A stretch of DNA of 64,000 bases from Granulicella tundricola MP5ACTX9 (GTDB taxonomy: Bacteria > Acidobacteriota > Terriglobia > Terriglobales > Acidobacteriaceae): assembly GCF_000178975.2 (NCBI RefSeq), contig NC_015064.1, positions 2,914,001-2,978,000 of the forward strand. Direction: 5' to 3'. The translations under genes and the position numbers were made by a program. Positions 11,470-19,846 of this stretch are shown in pieces; position 1 is the stretch's first letter; each line of letters begins with the position of its first letter. Below the pieces are notes generated by a model. It worked only from the letters and a program-made list of their open reading frames with translations, was not told the origin of the DNA and did not search any database.

Positions 11470-13314
11470 ATGCTATCTAAATTTTCCGTCATTCTGGCGA
11501 AGCCAGAACCTCCGTATTTGTCTTTGCTGTTGCTGTTGCTCGTTCTCTTCCCCCTCACCACGACCACCACCAATGCCCAATCAACCCCCATAGCCGCCAC
11601 CTCCACCTTCAACCAATCCGGCACCTTCGCCCCCCTCCCCAACCCCGCCGCCCCCGCCACCCTCATCGTCTTCTCGGACTTCGCCTGCCCCTTCTCCGCC
11701 AGGACCTTCTTCACCCTCCAGAAGCTCTCCACCCGCTACCCCAACAGCCTCCACATCCTCTACAAGCAAACCCCGCTCCCCATCCATCCCGACGCACCCC
11801 TCGCCGCCCGCGCAGCCCTCGCCGCCGCCCGCCAGAACCGTTACAACGCCATGGCCGAGCTCCTCTTCGCCAACCAGACCCACCAGGATCTCCCCACCTT
11901 CCTCAGCTTCGCCCGCCAGCTTCACCTGGACATCCCCCGCTTCCGCCGCGACTACGACTCCCCCGCCGTCGCCGCACAGCTCGCCACCGACCTCGAAGAA
12001 AGCCACGCCTTCGGCGTCATCGAAACCCCCACCTCCTTCCTCAACGGCAAGCTCCTCTCCGGCCTCCAGGACGAGCCAACCCTCACCGCCCTCATCGACA
12101 AAGCCAGCACCACCCCTTCCATCGCCCCCACCCTTGCCTCAGGTAACGACGGCACCATCACCGACCCCACCCTCCTCGCTCAGATCCTCGCACCCACCTC
12201 CCCCACCCAGGGCCCCGCCACAGCCCCCCTCACCATCGTCGAGTTCACCGACTTCCAGTGCCCCTTCTGCCGCGCCGCCGTCGCCCCCATGGAGCAGCTC
12301 ATGGCCGCACGAGGCCAGGAGGTCCGCTGGATCTTCCGCGCCTTCCCCCTCGACTTCCACCAGTTCGCCGAGCAGTCCGCCGAAGCCGCCCTCGCCGCCG
12401 GCGAGCAGGGCAAGTTCTGGCCCATGCATGACCTCCTCTTCGCCCACCAGTCCGCCCTCACCCTCGCCGACCTCCACACCTACGCCCAGCAGCTCAACCT
12501 CAACCTCCCCGCCTTCGACGAAGCCATGTCCACCCATCGCCTCGCCGGCCAGGTCGCCGCAGACCGAGCCCTCGGCCTCCGCGCCGGCGTCTCCGGCACC
12601 CCCACCTTCATGGTCGACGGCCATCTCATGGTCGGCGCACGCTCTCTCACAGAGCTCGCCGCCCTCGCAGACGCCCACCGCAACTTCGCCGGCATCCAGA
12701 ACGCATCAGCGCGAGTCCCCACAGCCCCAGCAGCCACACACCAGGTCCTCGGCCCTGAACCTTCCTCTGGCCAGCCCGACACCCCAATCACCCTCACCTG
12801 GTTCACCGACGTCCGCAGCCCCCTCGCCGCCCATCAGGCAGAGCTCCTCCGCACCCTCACCGCCCACTACGAAGGCCGCATCCGGGTCCTCTTCAAAGCC
12901 GACCCCCTCGTCACCCACCCCGACAGCCGCCTCGCCAGCGCAGCCCTCTTCGCCGCCCTGGCGTTAGGAGGATCAGACAAATTCTGGCCCATGTTCGACG
13001 CCCTCGCCGACCGCCGCGACCTCCTCGACCGCCCCAAGCTCCTCACCATAGCCGCCGCCATGCACCTGAACGCCTCAGCCTTTGAGAAGTCCCTCGACCA
13101 ATCCGAAAATGACGTCACAGCAGACCAGCAGGAAGCCACCCGCCGCGGCATCTCCGGCGCTCCCGTCCTCTTCCTCAACACAGAGCGAGTAGACGGCCTC
13201 CAACGCGAAGCCTTCTACACCGCCATCCTTGATCGTCAGTTGAAAGACCAACTCAAAGCCCAGCCCACCACCACCCAAGCCACCCTCCTCACCACTAACC
13301 CCACCCACCACTAA
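11470..13314 (+). CDS. Triple DsbA-like thioredoxin protein
   Basis: A 614-residue protein made of three consecutive DsbA/Thioredoxin_4-type domains. Domain 1 (about 50-200) has 'SDFACPFSA', keeping only the first active-site Cys (Cys73). Domain 2 (about 245-405) has a full 'QCPFC' site (Cys264, Cys267). Domain 3 (about 435-590) has 'VRSPLA', with both Cys lost (Ser450 at the first position). Each domain keeps its cis-Pro loop (ETPTSF, GTPTFM, GAPVLF). A hydrophobic run of Leu near residues 17-30 ending in TNAQ looks like a signal peptide, but its DNA is an intergenic repeat (see 11486-11551), so the start is less certain; an in-frame TTG at 11518 is an alternative. Only domain 2 should be redox competent; the outer two may bind substrate. 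Confidence 0.8.
   Translation: MLSKFSVILAKPEPPYLSLLLLLLVLFPLTTTTTNAQSTPIAATSTFNQSGTFAPLPNPAAPATLIVFSDFACPFSARTFFTLQKLSTRYPNSLHILYKQTPLPIHPDAPLAARAALAAARQNRYNAMAELLFANQTHQDLPTFLSFARQLHLDIPRFRRDYDSPAVAAQLATDLEESHAFGVIETPTSFLNGKLLSGLQDEPTLTALIDKASTTPSIAPTLASGNDGTITDPTLLAQILAPTSPTQGPATAPLTIVEFTDFQCPFCRAAVAPMEQLMAARGQEVRWIFRAFPLDFHQFAEQSAEAALAAGEQGKFWPMHDLLFAHQSALTLADLHTYAQQLNLNLPAFDEAMSTHRLAGQVAADRALGLRAGVSGTPTFMVDGHLMVGARSLTELAALADAHRNFAGIQNASARVPTAPAATHQVLGPEPSSGQPDTPITLTWFTDVRSPLAAHQAELLRTLTAHYEGRIRVLFKADPLVTHPDSRLASAALFAALALGGSDKFWPMFDALADRRDLLDRPKLLTIAAAMHLNASAFEKSLDQSENDVTADQQEATRRGISGAPVLFLNTERVDGLQREAFYTAILDRQLKDQLKAQPTTTQATLLTTNPTHH
11486..11551 (+). repeat. Palindromic repeat plus TTGCTG tandem run inside the coding sequence
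   Basis: A variant of the dispersed palindrome (TTCTGGC-GAA-GCCAGAA here) followed by CCTCCGTATTTG and a run of TTGCTG-like hexamers. The same unit occurs between genes near 13359 and 19624. Here it encodes the n- and h-regions of the signal peptide of the DsbA-like protein. Confidence 0.8.
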
Positions 13315-13358
13315 GCCCTCACCCACTAATCCCTCCCCCACTAGCCCTCCCCCAAACG

Positions 13359-13415
13359 GTCGTCATTCTGAGCGAAGCTCAGAACCTCCGTATTAGCCGT
13401 ATTAGCCATTGCCGT
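13359..13415. repeat. Intergenic palindromic repeat
   Basis: Perfect inverted arms TTCTGAGC and GCTCAGAA around GAA, followed by CCTCCGTATT and a few degenerate GCCGTT/GCCATT hexamers. It lies between the DsbA-like gene and the convergent Crp-type gene. Same family as 11486-11551 and 19624-19658. Confidence 0.8.
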
Positions 13416-13488
13416 TGCCTGTTCTAAGCCCTCGCCGTTGCCCGTTCTCAAACTCAAAACTCAAAACTCGCCCTCCACCATCAGGCCC

Positions 13489-13528
13489 AAAAAAAACGGA
13501 TCAAGACAGAGCATCCTGCCTTGATCCG
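13489..13528 (-). terminator. Intrinsic terminator of the Crp-type gene
   Basis: Read on the minus strand, arms CGGATCAAG and CTTGATCCG (13520-13528 and 13497-13505, loop 14 bases) are followed directly by eight T (13496-13489). It lies 45 bases past the stop of the minus-strand Crp-type gene. Confidence 0.85.
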
Positions 13529-13573
13529 TCTTTGACCGTCTTATCCGTGGTAATCAGTTGCAGTTGTCTGTTT

Positions 13574-14272
13574 CTAGCCTAACAAGTAAAGCGTCTCAAT
13601 CAAATCCCGCACGATCGGATAGCACTCACAAGCCGCGCTCTCCAACCCTTCACGATCCAGAATTTTGATATGCCCTCGCTTGTACTCGATCAACCCACTC
13701 CGCTGCAAACTCCCCGCAGCCAGCGTCACAGTCGTCCGCCGAGCCCCGATCATCTCCGCCAGAAACTCCTGCGTCAACGTAAAGTGATCGCTCTCCAGCC
13801 GGTCGCTCACCATCAGCAGCCACCGCGCCAGCCGCTCTTCGAGCTCATGCAGCCGATTGCAGGCCGCAATCTGCCCCAGCACCAGGTTCTGCGCCTGCAC
13901 CTCCGCCAGGATCAGCGTCCGCAACATCTCAGAGCTTTGAAACTCACGCCTCAACTCCGCAAACGACATCCTGAGCGCCGTACCGTCCACCTGGATAAAT
14001 CCCGTCGTCGGCAGCAGCCCTGCCCCCAGCAGGTGCATCCCCTCCACCAGACCCTCGCGCCCAATCAGCCCCACCTCGACGCCATTCCCATCCTCCATGA
14101 ACGTCACCACGGAGGTCACTCCGCTCGTCATGAAGTGCGCATACTTCGGAACCACACCTGGTTCATAGAGATTCACCGGAACCGGCAGCGTAATCGCCTC
14201 CATCCGTGCCAGCAAGGTAGTCCTGTACTCAGCCGGAAGTTTTTCCAGCAAACGATTCGTTCCAGCAGCCAT
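13574..14272 (-). CDS. Crp/Fnr-family transcription regulator
   Basis: A 232-residue protein with an N-terminal cNMP-binding-type beta-barrel (about 10-140, including 'GVEVGLIGREGLVEG') and a C-terminal Crp-type winged helix (about 150-215; 'LTQEFLAEMIGARRTTVTLAAGSLQRSGLIEYKRGHI'). The Fnr N-terminal Cys cluster is absent, and the Arg/Ser/Thr phosphate-binding set of true cAMP pockets is not obvious, so the ligand is unknown. Weak ribosome site AAGGAT before the ATG. It stands alone, convergent with the DsbA-like gene, and ends in a clear intrinsic terminator. Confidence 0.85.
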   Translation of the reverse strand: MAAGTNRLLEKLPAEYRTTLLARMEAITLPVPVNLYEPGVVPKYAHFMTSGVTSVVTFMEDGNGVEVGLIGREGLVEGMHLLGAGLLPTTGFIQVDGTALRMSFAELRREFQSSEMLRTLILAEVQAQNLVLGQIAACNRLHELEERLARWLLMVSDRLESDHFTLTQEFLAEMIGARRTTVTLAAGSLQRSGLIEYKRGHIKILDREGLESAACECYPIVRDLIETLYLLG

Positions 14273-14484
14273 AACACCAGATCCTTTGCATCAGTTCGCA
14301 AAAGAACAGGCGCCACCATGGCGACCGAGAGAGTGCGTCTCTGAACAGAGTGGAACAGCGTGCGTCCACATGTCAGACCATACACGCCGACCCCGTCCAG
14401 CTATGTGTCCCAGCTACCATAGCCACAAGAAATCAAAATCCCTGGCTGAAGCCCATTGACATACCGCGATCGATCCTGCCCTTC

Positions 14485-15021
14485 CTAAAGCCCTGCAAGT
14501 AACTCCGCCGTCGCAAAGAACAGCTCTGCATCCAGCCGTCCCGTGTCGCCCAGCGGCACCACCGCAAGCGCCTCCACCAGCGCCGGGTCGAGCGTCACCG
14601 TCTCCGTTCCCGCAACGTTCTCTCGCACCCACCGTTCCAGAATCCTTCCGCCGTTGTTCAGCGCCAGCAGGTGAAAGCCCAGCACCCGCGCGCTCAAGGA
14701 GAGTTGTACCGGCTCTCCCTCGTAGTGATGCCACAAAGCCGCAAACGCACCTTCCAGCGAGCTCTCCTGCGCGGCGATCAGAACCTTCGGCGCAGCCAAT
14801 GGAATCCCCCCCGCAAGCTCACGCAGAACCCGCACACACTCACAATCGTCGGAGTCTCGTCCGTCCCCGCATCGCCGGGATGCAAGCTGAAGGCTCGCCG
14901 CCTGCAGAAACAGCGTCATCGCAAACGCGATCTCTTCCGGCCTCACCACCGGATAGGCCGCGCCCGCAATCAGCGACATCGGCAACGCACCCCGAAGATC
15001 ACGGCGCACATTCATTCTCAT
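14485..15021 (-). CDS. Hypothetical protein coupled to a histidine kinase
   Basis: A 178-residue protein with no domain I recognise. It is mostly helical by composition, with a possible CxC near 'DDCECVRVL', no signal peptide and no membrane segment. Its ATG overlaps the TGA of the upstream histidine kinase by four bases (15018-15021), so it is translated with the kinase. By position it could be a phosphotransfer-like or sensory partner, but there is no motif for that. 212 bases separate it from the next minus-strand gene. Confidence 0.65.
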   Translation of the reverse strand: MRMNVRRDLRGALPMSLIAGAAYPVVRPEEIAFAMTLFLQAASLQLASRRCGDGRDSDDCECVRVLRELAGGIPLAAPKVLIAAQESSLEGAFAALWHHYEGEPVQLSLSARVLGFHLLALNNGGRILERWVRENVAGTETVTLDPALVEALAVVPLGDTGRLDAELFFATAELLAGL

Positions 15022-15809
15022 CCCGTCACCCTGCTTCCAGCACTCTCACGCTCCGCAGCCTCTATCTCACGCGGCAGCGAGATCCGAAATGCAGTTCCGC
15101 TCCGCCCCTTGCGCGTGCTGCTCCGCGATCGGATCGTCCCCTGATGCCGTTCCACAATCGCCTTCGAGATCGCCAACCCCAACCCCGTCCCGCGATCCGC
15201 CTTCGTCGTAAAAAATGGATCGAACACCTTAGCCAGCATCGGTTCCGGGATCCCATGCCCATCATCCGCAATCGTCAGGTGAACCTGGGCCTCACACCGC
15301 CGAACCCGCAGCCGCAGCGTCCCCTTCTCCGGCAGCGCATCGATCGCATTCACCACCAGGTTCGACATCACCTGCAGCAGCTCCCCCGCATGCGCACGCA
15401 CCTTCGCATCCGGCACAATTTCCTTCAGCAGCCGTATCTGCTTCGCCGCCAGCTTCCACTGGTACACCCGCACCGCCGCGTCTGTAATCTCTCCCATATC
15501 CACCGCCGCCAGCGCAGCCGCGCCCCTGTGAAAGCTCAGCGTCTGATGCGCAATCTGCACCACGCTCGCCAGTTGCTCCTGCAGCAGACTCACATACTCC
15601 CGAACCTTCTCGGGGTCGTCAGCCTCCTCCCGAGCCAGGTAGGCAAGGTTCGTAATTGCCTCCAGCGGGTTGTTGATCTCATGCATCACCGCGGCCGCAA
15701 ACTGCCCCGCCGCCGCAAGCGTCCTGCTCTGCCGCAAAGCCTCTTCAAGCTCGGCCCACCTGTCGTTACGCTCTGTGATCGATTCTTCCAAGTATCCACT
15801 CCCAGTCAC
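15018..15809 (-). CDS. Soluble sensor histidine kinase
   Basis: A 263-residue protein. A short coiled N-terminus leads into a HisKA domain with phosphoacceptor His43 in 'VMHEINNPLEAI', followed by the HATPase_c domain with N box ('NLVVNAIDAL'), G1 ('DDGHGI'), F box ('FDPFFTTK') and G2 ('GTGLGLAI'). There is no membrane segment or recognisable sensor domain; about 25 residues precede the helix of HisKA, so the start could lie elsewhere. No response regulator lies next to it. The stop overlaps the following unknown gene (ATGA). Confidence 0.88.
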   Translation of the reverse strand: MTGSGYLEESITERNDRWAELEEALRQSRTLAAAGQFAAAVMHEINNPLEAITNLAYLAREEADDPEKVREYVSLLQEQLASVVQIAHQTLSFHRGAAALAAVDMGEITDAAVRVYQWKLAAKQIRLLKEIVPDAKVRAHAGELLQVMSNLVVNAIDALPEKGTLRLRVRRCEAQVHLTIADDGHGIPEPMLAKVFDPFFTTKADRGTGLGLAISKAIVERHQGTIRSRSSTRKGRSGTAFRISLPREIEAAERESAGSRVTG

Positions 15810-15993
15810 ACCCGAAACACTGGGAAGAACGCCATCATGGCGTCTGTTGCCCGGAGGGAAGCTCCCCCGCTGGCCAGCCTGTTCACTTCGACAAAATCAG
15901 CAAAAACACTAATGTCGTCTATCAAACATTAGGATGCCAGGAGGAAAGATTCTGTCGCCTGTAAAACAGAGCAACATTGCACACACCGCCAAC

Positions 15994-16617
15994 CTACTTC
16001 AGCGTCTGCATCCGAGCAATCTGGTCCGCATCCAGTTCCTTCCGAATCGCACCCATCAGCCTCGTATTCGTCTTCTCCAGCGCATCCCGAGCCTGCGCCA
16101 CCCGGTCGATCTGCCCGAACACGCTCCCCTGGTTCACCTTCGAATCCCGCGTCGCAGCCTCCAGACGAGTCTCCTCCGTCCGCAGCGCCTGATACCTCTC
16201 CGCCAACTCCCCGCGCGAGTCATTGAAGATCGCGTCCATCCGCTTCCTCTGCTCCGGCCTCAACCCCAGCGCATTCGAGTACCCCTTGTCGTCCCACCAC
16301 CGCCCCACAGCCCCTGTCTGCAGACTTCCCCCACGCATCCCACCCCGAACCCCGCCCATCCCACCAGCACCCACAGGCACGCCCCCGCGACCGCCCATCG
16401 CGTCGCCGCCAAAGCCGCCCTGCATCCGTCCGCCCGCTCCCTGCTGTCCACCGCCCTGGCCGCCGCCGCCCGGACCACCTTGTCCGCCGCCACCGCCCTG
16501 CCCGCCGCCACCGCCCCCATGCCCCTGCGCCAGCGCAACCCCGCCCGCAAGCAGCATCACCAGCAGCGAGCAGCCGGACAGCATCAGCATCTTCTTCTTC
16601 CATCCCGACTGCATCAC
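15994..16617 (-). CDS. Glycine-rich periplasmic protein, Spy/CpxP-like C-terminus
   Basis: A 207-residue protein with a signal peptide (about 1-31, ending ALAQ). Residues 32-105 are a low-complexity Gly/Gln run. The C-terminal 100 residues are helical ('LGLRPEQRKRMDAIFNDSR', 'LDADQIARMQTL'), in the style of the LTxxQ/Spy/ZraP periplasmic family. It begins with a four-base overlap (16614-16617) with the anti-sigma gene, so the sigma factor, anti-sigma factor and this protein form one coupled operon. It may be an envelope-stress chaperone or signal input for the anti-sigma factor; that is inference. Confidence 0.75.
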   Translation of the reverse strand: MMQSGWKKKMLMLSGCSLLVMLLAGGVALAQGHGGGGGGQGGGGGQGGPGGGGQGGGQQGAGGRMQGGFGGDAMGGRGGVPVGAGGMGGVRGGMRGGSLQTGAVGRWWDDKGYSNALGLRPEQRKRMDAIFNDSRGELAERYQALRTEETRLEAATRDSKVNQGSVFGQIDRVAQARDALEKTNTRLMGAIRKELDADQIARMQTLK

Positions 16618-17150
16618 CGTCTCCTCTCCCGCAAACCGGTCTTCGCTCCTGAAGCAGACCCTGCCTGCCAGCCATGCGCCGCCAGCATCTGCGCCTCGCT
16701 CTGGCTCAACTCATCGTCCACAGCCGCCAGCAAAGCATTGTCCTTCGCAATCTGTTCCGCTGAATCCCCAGCCTCAATCTCCGAGCCAGTATCCGCAGCC
16801 GTTTCAACAGCACTATGTCCGTGCTGGAAGTGTACCGTCACCGGCACCATCACCCCAAGCAAAACCGCAGCAGCCAGCGCCCACCCTGCCGCCGGATACA
16901 TCCTCCATCCCGCCGCAGCCTTTTGCGGCATAGCCGCCGGCCTCTGCGCCTCGCTCCAACGCAGCGCAGCCAAACCAAAATTCCCCACCGATCCCGTAAA
17001 CAGTTCCATCTCCGCCCGGCACTCGGCACACCCATCCACATGCGCCTGCGCATCAGCCCCCAGCGATTCACCCATCATCGCCAGGCCGAACTCATCCTCA
17101 TCCAAATGCCGGCCCGGCTCTCGCCCAAACCCATGCCCAATCGAGCTCAC
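16614..17150 (-). CDS. Zinc-finger anti-sigma factor, single membrane span
   Basis: A 178-residue protein. The N-terminal cytoplasmic part has the anti-sigma zinc motif HxxxCxxC (His37, Cys41, Cys44). One membrane segment lies at about residues 86-106 ('AAGWALAAAVLLGVMVPVTV'), and an acidic periplasmic tail of about 70 residues follows. It overlaps the sigma factor stop by four bases (17147-17150) and the next gene by four bases. Expected to hold the adjacent sigma factor inactive at the membrane until a periplasmic signal arrives. Confidence 0.88.
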   Translation of the reverse strand: MSSIGHGFGREPGRHLDEDEFGLAMMGESLGADAQAHVDGCAECRAEMELFTGSVGNFGLAALRWSEAQRPAAMPQKAAAGWRMYPAAGWALAAAVLLGVMVPVTVHFQHGHSAVETAADTGSEIEAGDSAEQIAKDNALLAAVDDELSQSEAQMLAAHGWQAGSASGAKTGLRERRR

Positions 17151-17731
17151 TTCGTCCCTCCCAGCTTCGTCCGGATCGCACTGATCGCGCGATGCAGATG
17201 CGTCTTCACCGTGTTGATCGGCATCCCCGTAATCTCCGAGATCTCATCCAGGTCCAGCTCCTCCGTAAACCGCAGCATGAACACCCGCCGCTGATTCACG
17301 CTCAGCTCTTCCACTACATCCCTCACCTGCCGCAGACGCTCCTCCGCCAGCACCCTCGCCTCAGCCGAACTCGCATGGCTCGGCAGAAACGAAGCCATCT
17401 CCGTCACATCCAGCGCCGTCGCCCTGGCCTTCCGCCAGAACTGAAACTTCTTCGTCCGCAGATTATCCCGGATCAGGTTATTCGCAATCCCAAACAGCCA
17501 CGTACTCACCGAGCAGTCGCCCCGGAAGCTCCCGCGCGCATTGAACGCCTTCAACAGGCAGTCCTGCGTAATGCTCTCCGCCAGATCCTGATCGTTGATC
17601 GAAAACGCGACATACCGCAGCAGCCGCGGCCGATACACCCGCACCAGCCCGTCGATATCGTCCAGCTCTGAAATAACGCTCCCCCGCTCACCCACGCAGA
17701 TCCCACTGCTGAGAATAGACGAGTCGGACAT
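17147..17731 (-). CDS. ECF-family RNA polymerase sigma factor
   Basis: Region 2 ('VYRPRLLRYVAFSINDQDLAESITQDCLLKAF', 'CSVSTWLFGIANNLIRD') and region 4 ('LSVNQRRVFMLRFTEELDLDEISEITGMPINTVKTHLHRA') are both complete. The frame stays open far upstream to 17995, but that extension has no family similarity; the ATG at 17731 gives about 194 residues, normal for the family. There is no strong ribosome site at any candidate (others at 17752 and 17761), so the start is approximate. It is first in a coupled operon with its anti-sigma factor. Confidence 0.85.
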   Translation of the reverse strand: MSDSSILSSGICVGERGSVISELDDIDGLVRVYRPRLLRYVAFSINDQDLAESITQDCLLKAFNARGSFRGDCSVSTWLFGIANNLIRDNLRTKKFQFWRKARATALDVTEMASFLPSHASSAEARVLAEERLRQVRDVVEELSVNQRRVFMLRFTEELDLDEISEITGMPINTVKTHLHRAISAIRTKLGGTK

Positions 17732-18043
17732 CAAAGAAGCTTTCGCAAACATAGGCAGCATCCAGAACATTGAAGTGGTGACACAAAAAGAGACGCTCCC
17801 CGACGCCCCAGAGGTTACAAAGTCACCAACAACCCTCACTACCACCTCTGAGCCATCGATAGGCGACCCCACGCAAGTCCATCCGCCTTGGCCGTATCCG
17901 CCTTGATCGCTTTTATCCCCTCTTATCCCCGTAATCTTTTTGCCAGAAACCAGCACAGGAGCCATGCAGTCCCAGACCCACCTTTCACCATCCAACCCAG
18001 CGACGCACCACGCGCTACACTGAGGTCACTGGAGCAAACCTTG
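17732..18043. other. Divergent intergenic region, sigma-factor operon / pdxH
   Basis: About 310 bases between the minus-strand sigma gene and plus-strand pdxH, so both promoters should lie here. I see no gene, and no clear -35/-10 pair or ECF autoregulatory motif that I could defend. Confidence 0.5.
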
Positions 18044-18661
18044 ATGCCGGAACCCAACACTCGCTGCGGCATGACCATGGAACAAGCCGTAGACCCCATC
18101 GACTTCTTCAACTGCTGGATGGAAGACGCCAAACACTCAGAGCTCAACGATCCCAACGCCATGAGCCTCGCCACCGCCACCCCGGATGGCCTTCCCTCGG
18201 TCCGCATCGTCCTCCTCAAAACCGTTGACGCCAAAGGCTTTAGCTTCTACACCAACGGCGAATCCCGCAAAGGCCGCGAGCTCCGCGCCAACACCCACGC
18301 CGCCCTCGCCCTCCATTGGAAGTCCCGCCAGCGCCAGGTCCGCGTCGAAGGAACCATCACCGAGCTCCCCCCGGAAGACGTCGACGCCTACTTCAAACGC
18401 CGTCATCGCATGAGCCAGATCGGCGCCTGGGCCTCCCAGCAATCCCGCCCTCTCGACTCCCGCGCCGCCCTCCTCCAAAGCACCGAAGAGATTGAAAAGC
18501 GCTTCCCCGGCGAGGTCCCCCGCCCCCCTTACTGGACCGGCTTCGTCGTCAAACCCACCTCCATCGAGTTCTGGCAGGAAGGCGACTACCGCCTCCACGA
18601 CCGCATCGTCTTCACCCCCACCCCAAACAACTCCTGGACCAAACAACGCCTCTACCCATAA
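18044..18661 (+). CDS. pdxH: Pyridoxamine 5'-phosphate oxidase
   Basis: Oxidises pyridoxine/pyridoxamine 5'-phosphate to pyridoxal 5'-phosphate using FMN. A 205-residue protein with family landmarks: 'DPNAMSLATATPDGLPSVRIVLLK' (FMN-binding strand), 'FYTNGESRKGREL', 'WKSRQRQVRVEG', 'SRPLDSRAALL', 'PPYWTGFVVKPTSIEFWQ' and the conserved end 'RLYP'. The ATG at 18044 has GGAG ten bases upstream and gives the normal length. The frame is open upstream to 17888 but without similarity. It is a single gene, followed by repeat-rich DNA. Confidence 0.95.
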   Translation: MPEPNTRCGMTMEQAVDPIDFFNCWMEDAKHSELNDPNAMSLATATPDGLPSVRIVLLKTVDAKGFSFYTNGESRKGRELRANTHAALALHWKSRQRQVRVEGTITELPPEDVDAYFKRRHRMSQIGAWASQQSRPLDSRAALLQSTEEIEKRFPGEVPRPPYWTGFVVKPTSIEFWQEGDYRLHDRIVFTPTPNNSWTKQRLYP

Positions 18662-18797
18662 AGCAGGGCCTGGAGCCTAGGGACCAGAGCCTGGCAAGCA
18701 GACGCAACCACCGCTCCTCAAGCCGGGTCCCTTGATCCCTGATCCCTGCCGTTGTCCGCTAGTCCCTAGGCTCTAGGCTCTAGGCCCTAGGCCCTGC
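18662..18797. repeat. Heptamer repeat array with inverted copy (CTAGGCT/CTAGGCC type)
   Basis: At 18759-18793 there are five near-perfect 7-base units (CTAGTCC, CTAGGCT twice, CTAGGCC twice). At 18665-18695 a diverged copy lies in opposite orientation (GGGCCTGGAGCCTAGG...), so the transcript could fold into a long hairpin after pdxH. The same heptamer family is expanded at 24848-24959. Confidence 0.75.
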
Positions 18798-18812
18798 CCT
18801 TAAGGAACCCCC

Positions 18813-19607
18813 ATGACCCCCCAAGACACCGCCCTCCTCGCCACCGCCAAGCAAAACCTCGAAGCCGAATCCTTCGCCATGAAGGTAGCCGCCAAGGTAG
18901 GCGTCCCCTTTGAAACCCTCATGCGCATGCTCCCCGCAGGAGCCCAGGCAAGCATCGGCGAAGCCGTCAACCGCGCACTCGAGCAGTGTCTCCAGGTAGC
19001 CCTTCTCGACACTCGCACAACGATCGCCCCCCGCAGCAAGCGCCTCCACACCGCCGCCACCGCGGTCACCGGAGCCATCGGAGGCTTCTTCGGCCTCCCC
19101 GGCCTCGCCATCGAGCTCCCCGTCACCACCACCGTCATGCTCCACTCCATCGCCGAAATCGCCCGTTCCCACGGCGAAGACCTCACCCAGCCCGAACCCG
19201 CTCTCGCCTGCCTCCAGGTCTTCGCCCTGGGCCCCAATCACACCCGTCTCAACAGCGGCGCGGAGGCCTCGGAGAGCGCCTACTACGCCACCCGGGCAGC
19301 CCTCACCCAAGTCACCCGTGAAGCCGCCTCCTACGTCGCCGAAAAGGGTCTAGCCAAGGAGGGCGCACCCGCCCTGGTCTCCTTCATCGCCCGAGTAGCC
19401 GCCCGCTTCGGCCTCGAAGTCAGCGAGAAAGCTGCCGCCCAGCTCATCCCGGTAGCCGGAGCCGCCGGAGGCCTCGCCTTGAACATCATGTTCACCAACC
19501 ACTTCCAGCGCCTCGCAGAAGGCCACTTCGCCATCCGCCACCTCGAACGCAAATACGGCCAACCCGAAGTCCACCAACTCTACGAGTCCCTCCCCACCAC
19601 CCCCTAA
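18813..19607 (+). CDS. EcsC-family protein
   Basis: A 264-residue protein of the EcsC family: a helical N-terminus, then a glycine-rich hydrophobic segment 'AVTGAIGGFFGLPGLAIELPVTTTVML', a second 'QLIPVAGAAGGLALNIMF' segment, and the typical 'HFQRLAEGHFAIRHLERKYG' near the C-terminus. The family is membrane-associated with no established biochemical role; in Bacillus it is linked to an ABC exporter, but no transporter lies here. AAGGA lies before the ATG. Confidence 0.85.
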   Translation: MTPQDTALLATAKQNLEAESFAMKVAAKVGVPFETLMRMLPAGAQASIGEAVNRALEQCLQVALLDTRTTIAPRSKRLHTAATAVTGAIGGFFGLPGLAIELPVTTTVMLHSIAEIARSHGEDLTQPEPALACLQVFALGPNHTRLNSGAEASESAYYATRAALTQVTREAASYVAEKGLAKEGAPALVSFIARVAARFGLEVSEKAAAQLIPVAGAAGGLALNIMFTNHFQRLAEGHFAIRHLERKYGQPEVHQLYESLPTTP

Positions 19608-19623
19608 ACCCGCCCAACCCAAA

Positions 19624-19812
<189 letters not shown>

Positions 19813-19846
19813 CGTTGCTATTCCTCCGTGTCCTCCCCGATCCCCT

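Noticed and set aside
17732-17995. N-terminal extension of the ECF sigma factor to 17995
   Set aside because: The extra 88 residues have no region-2 similarity and would fill the divergent promoter region; the start at 17731 gives the normal family length.
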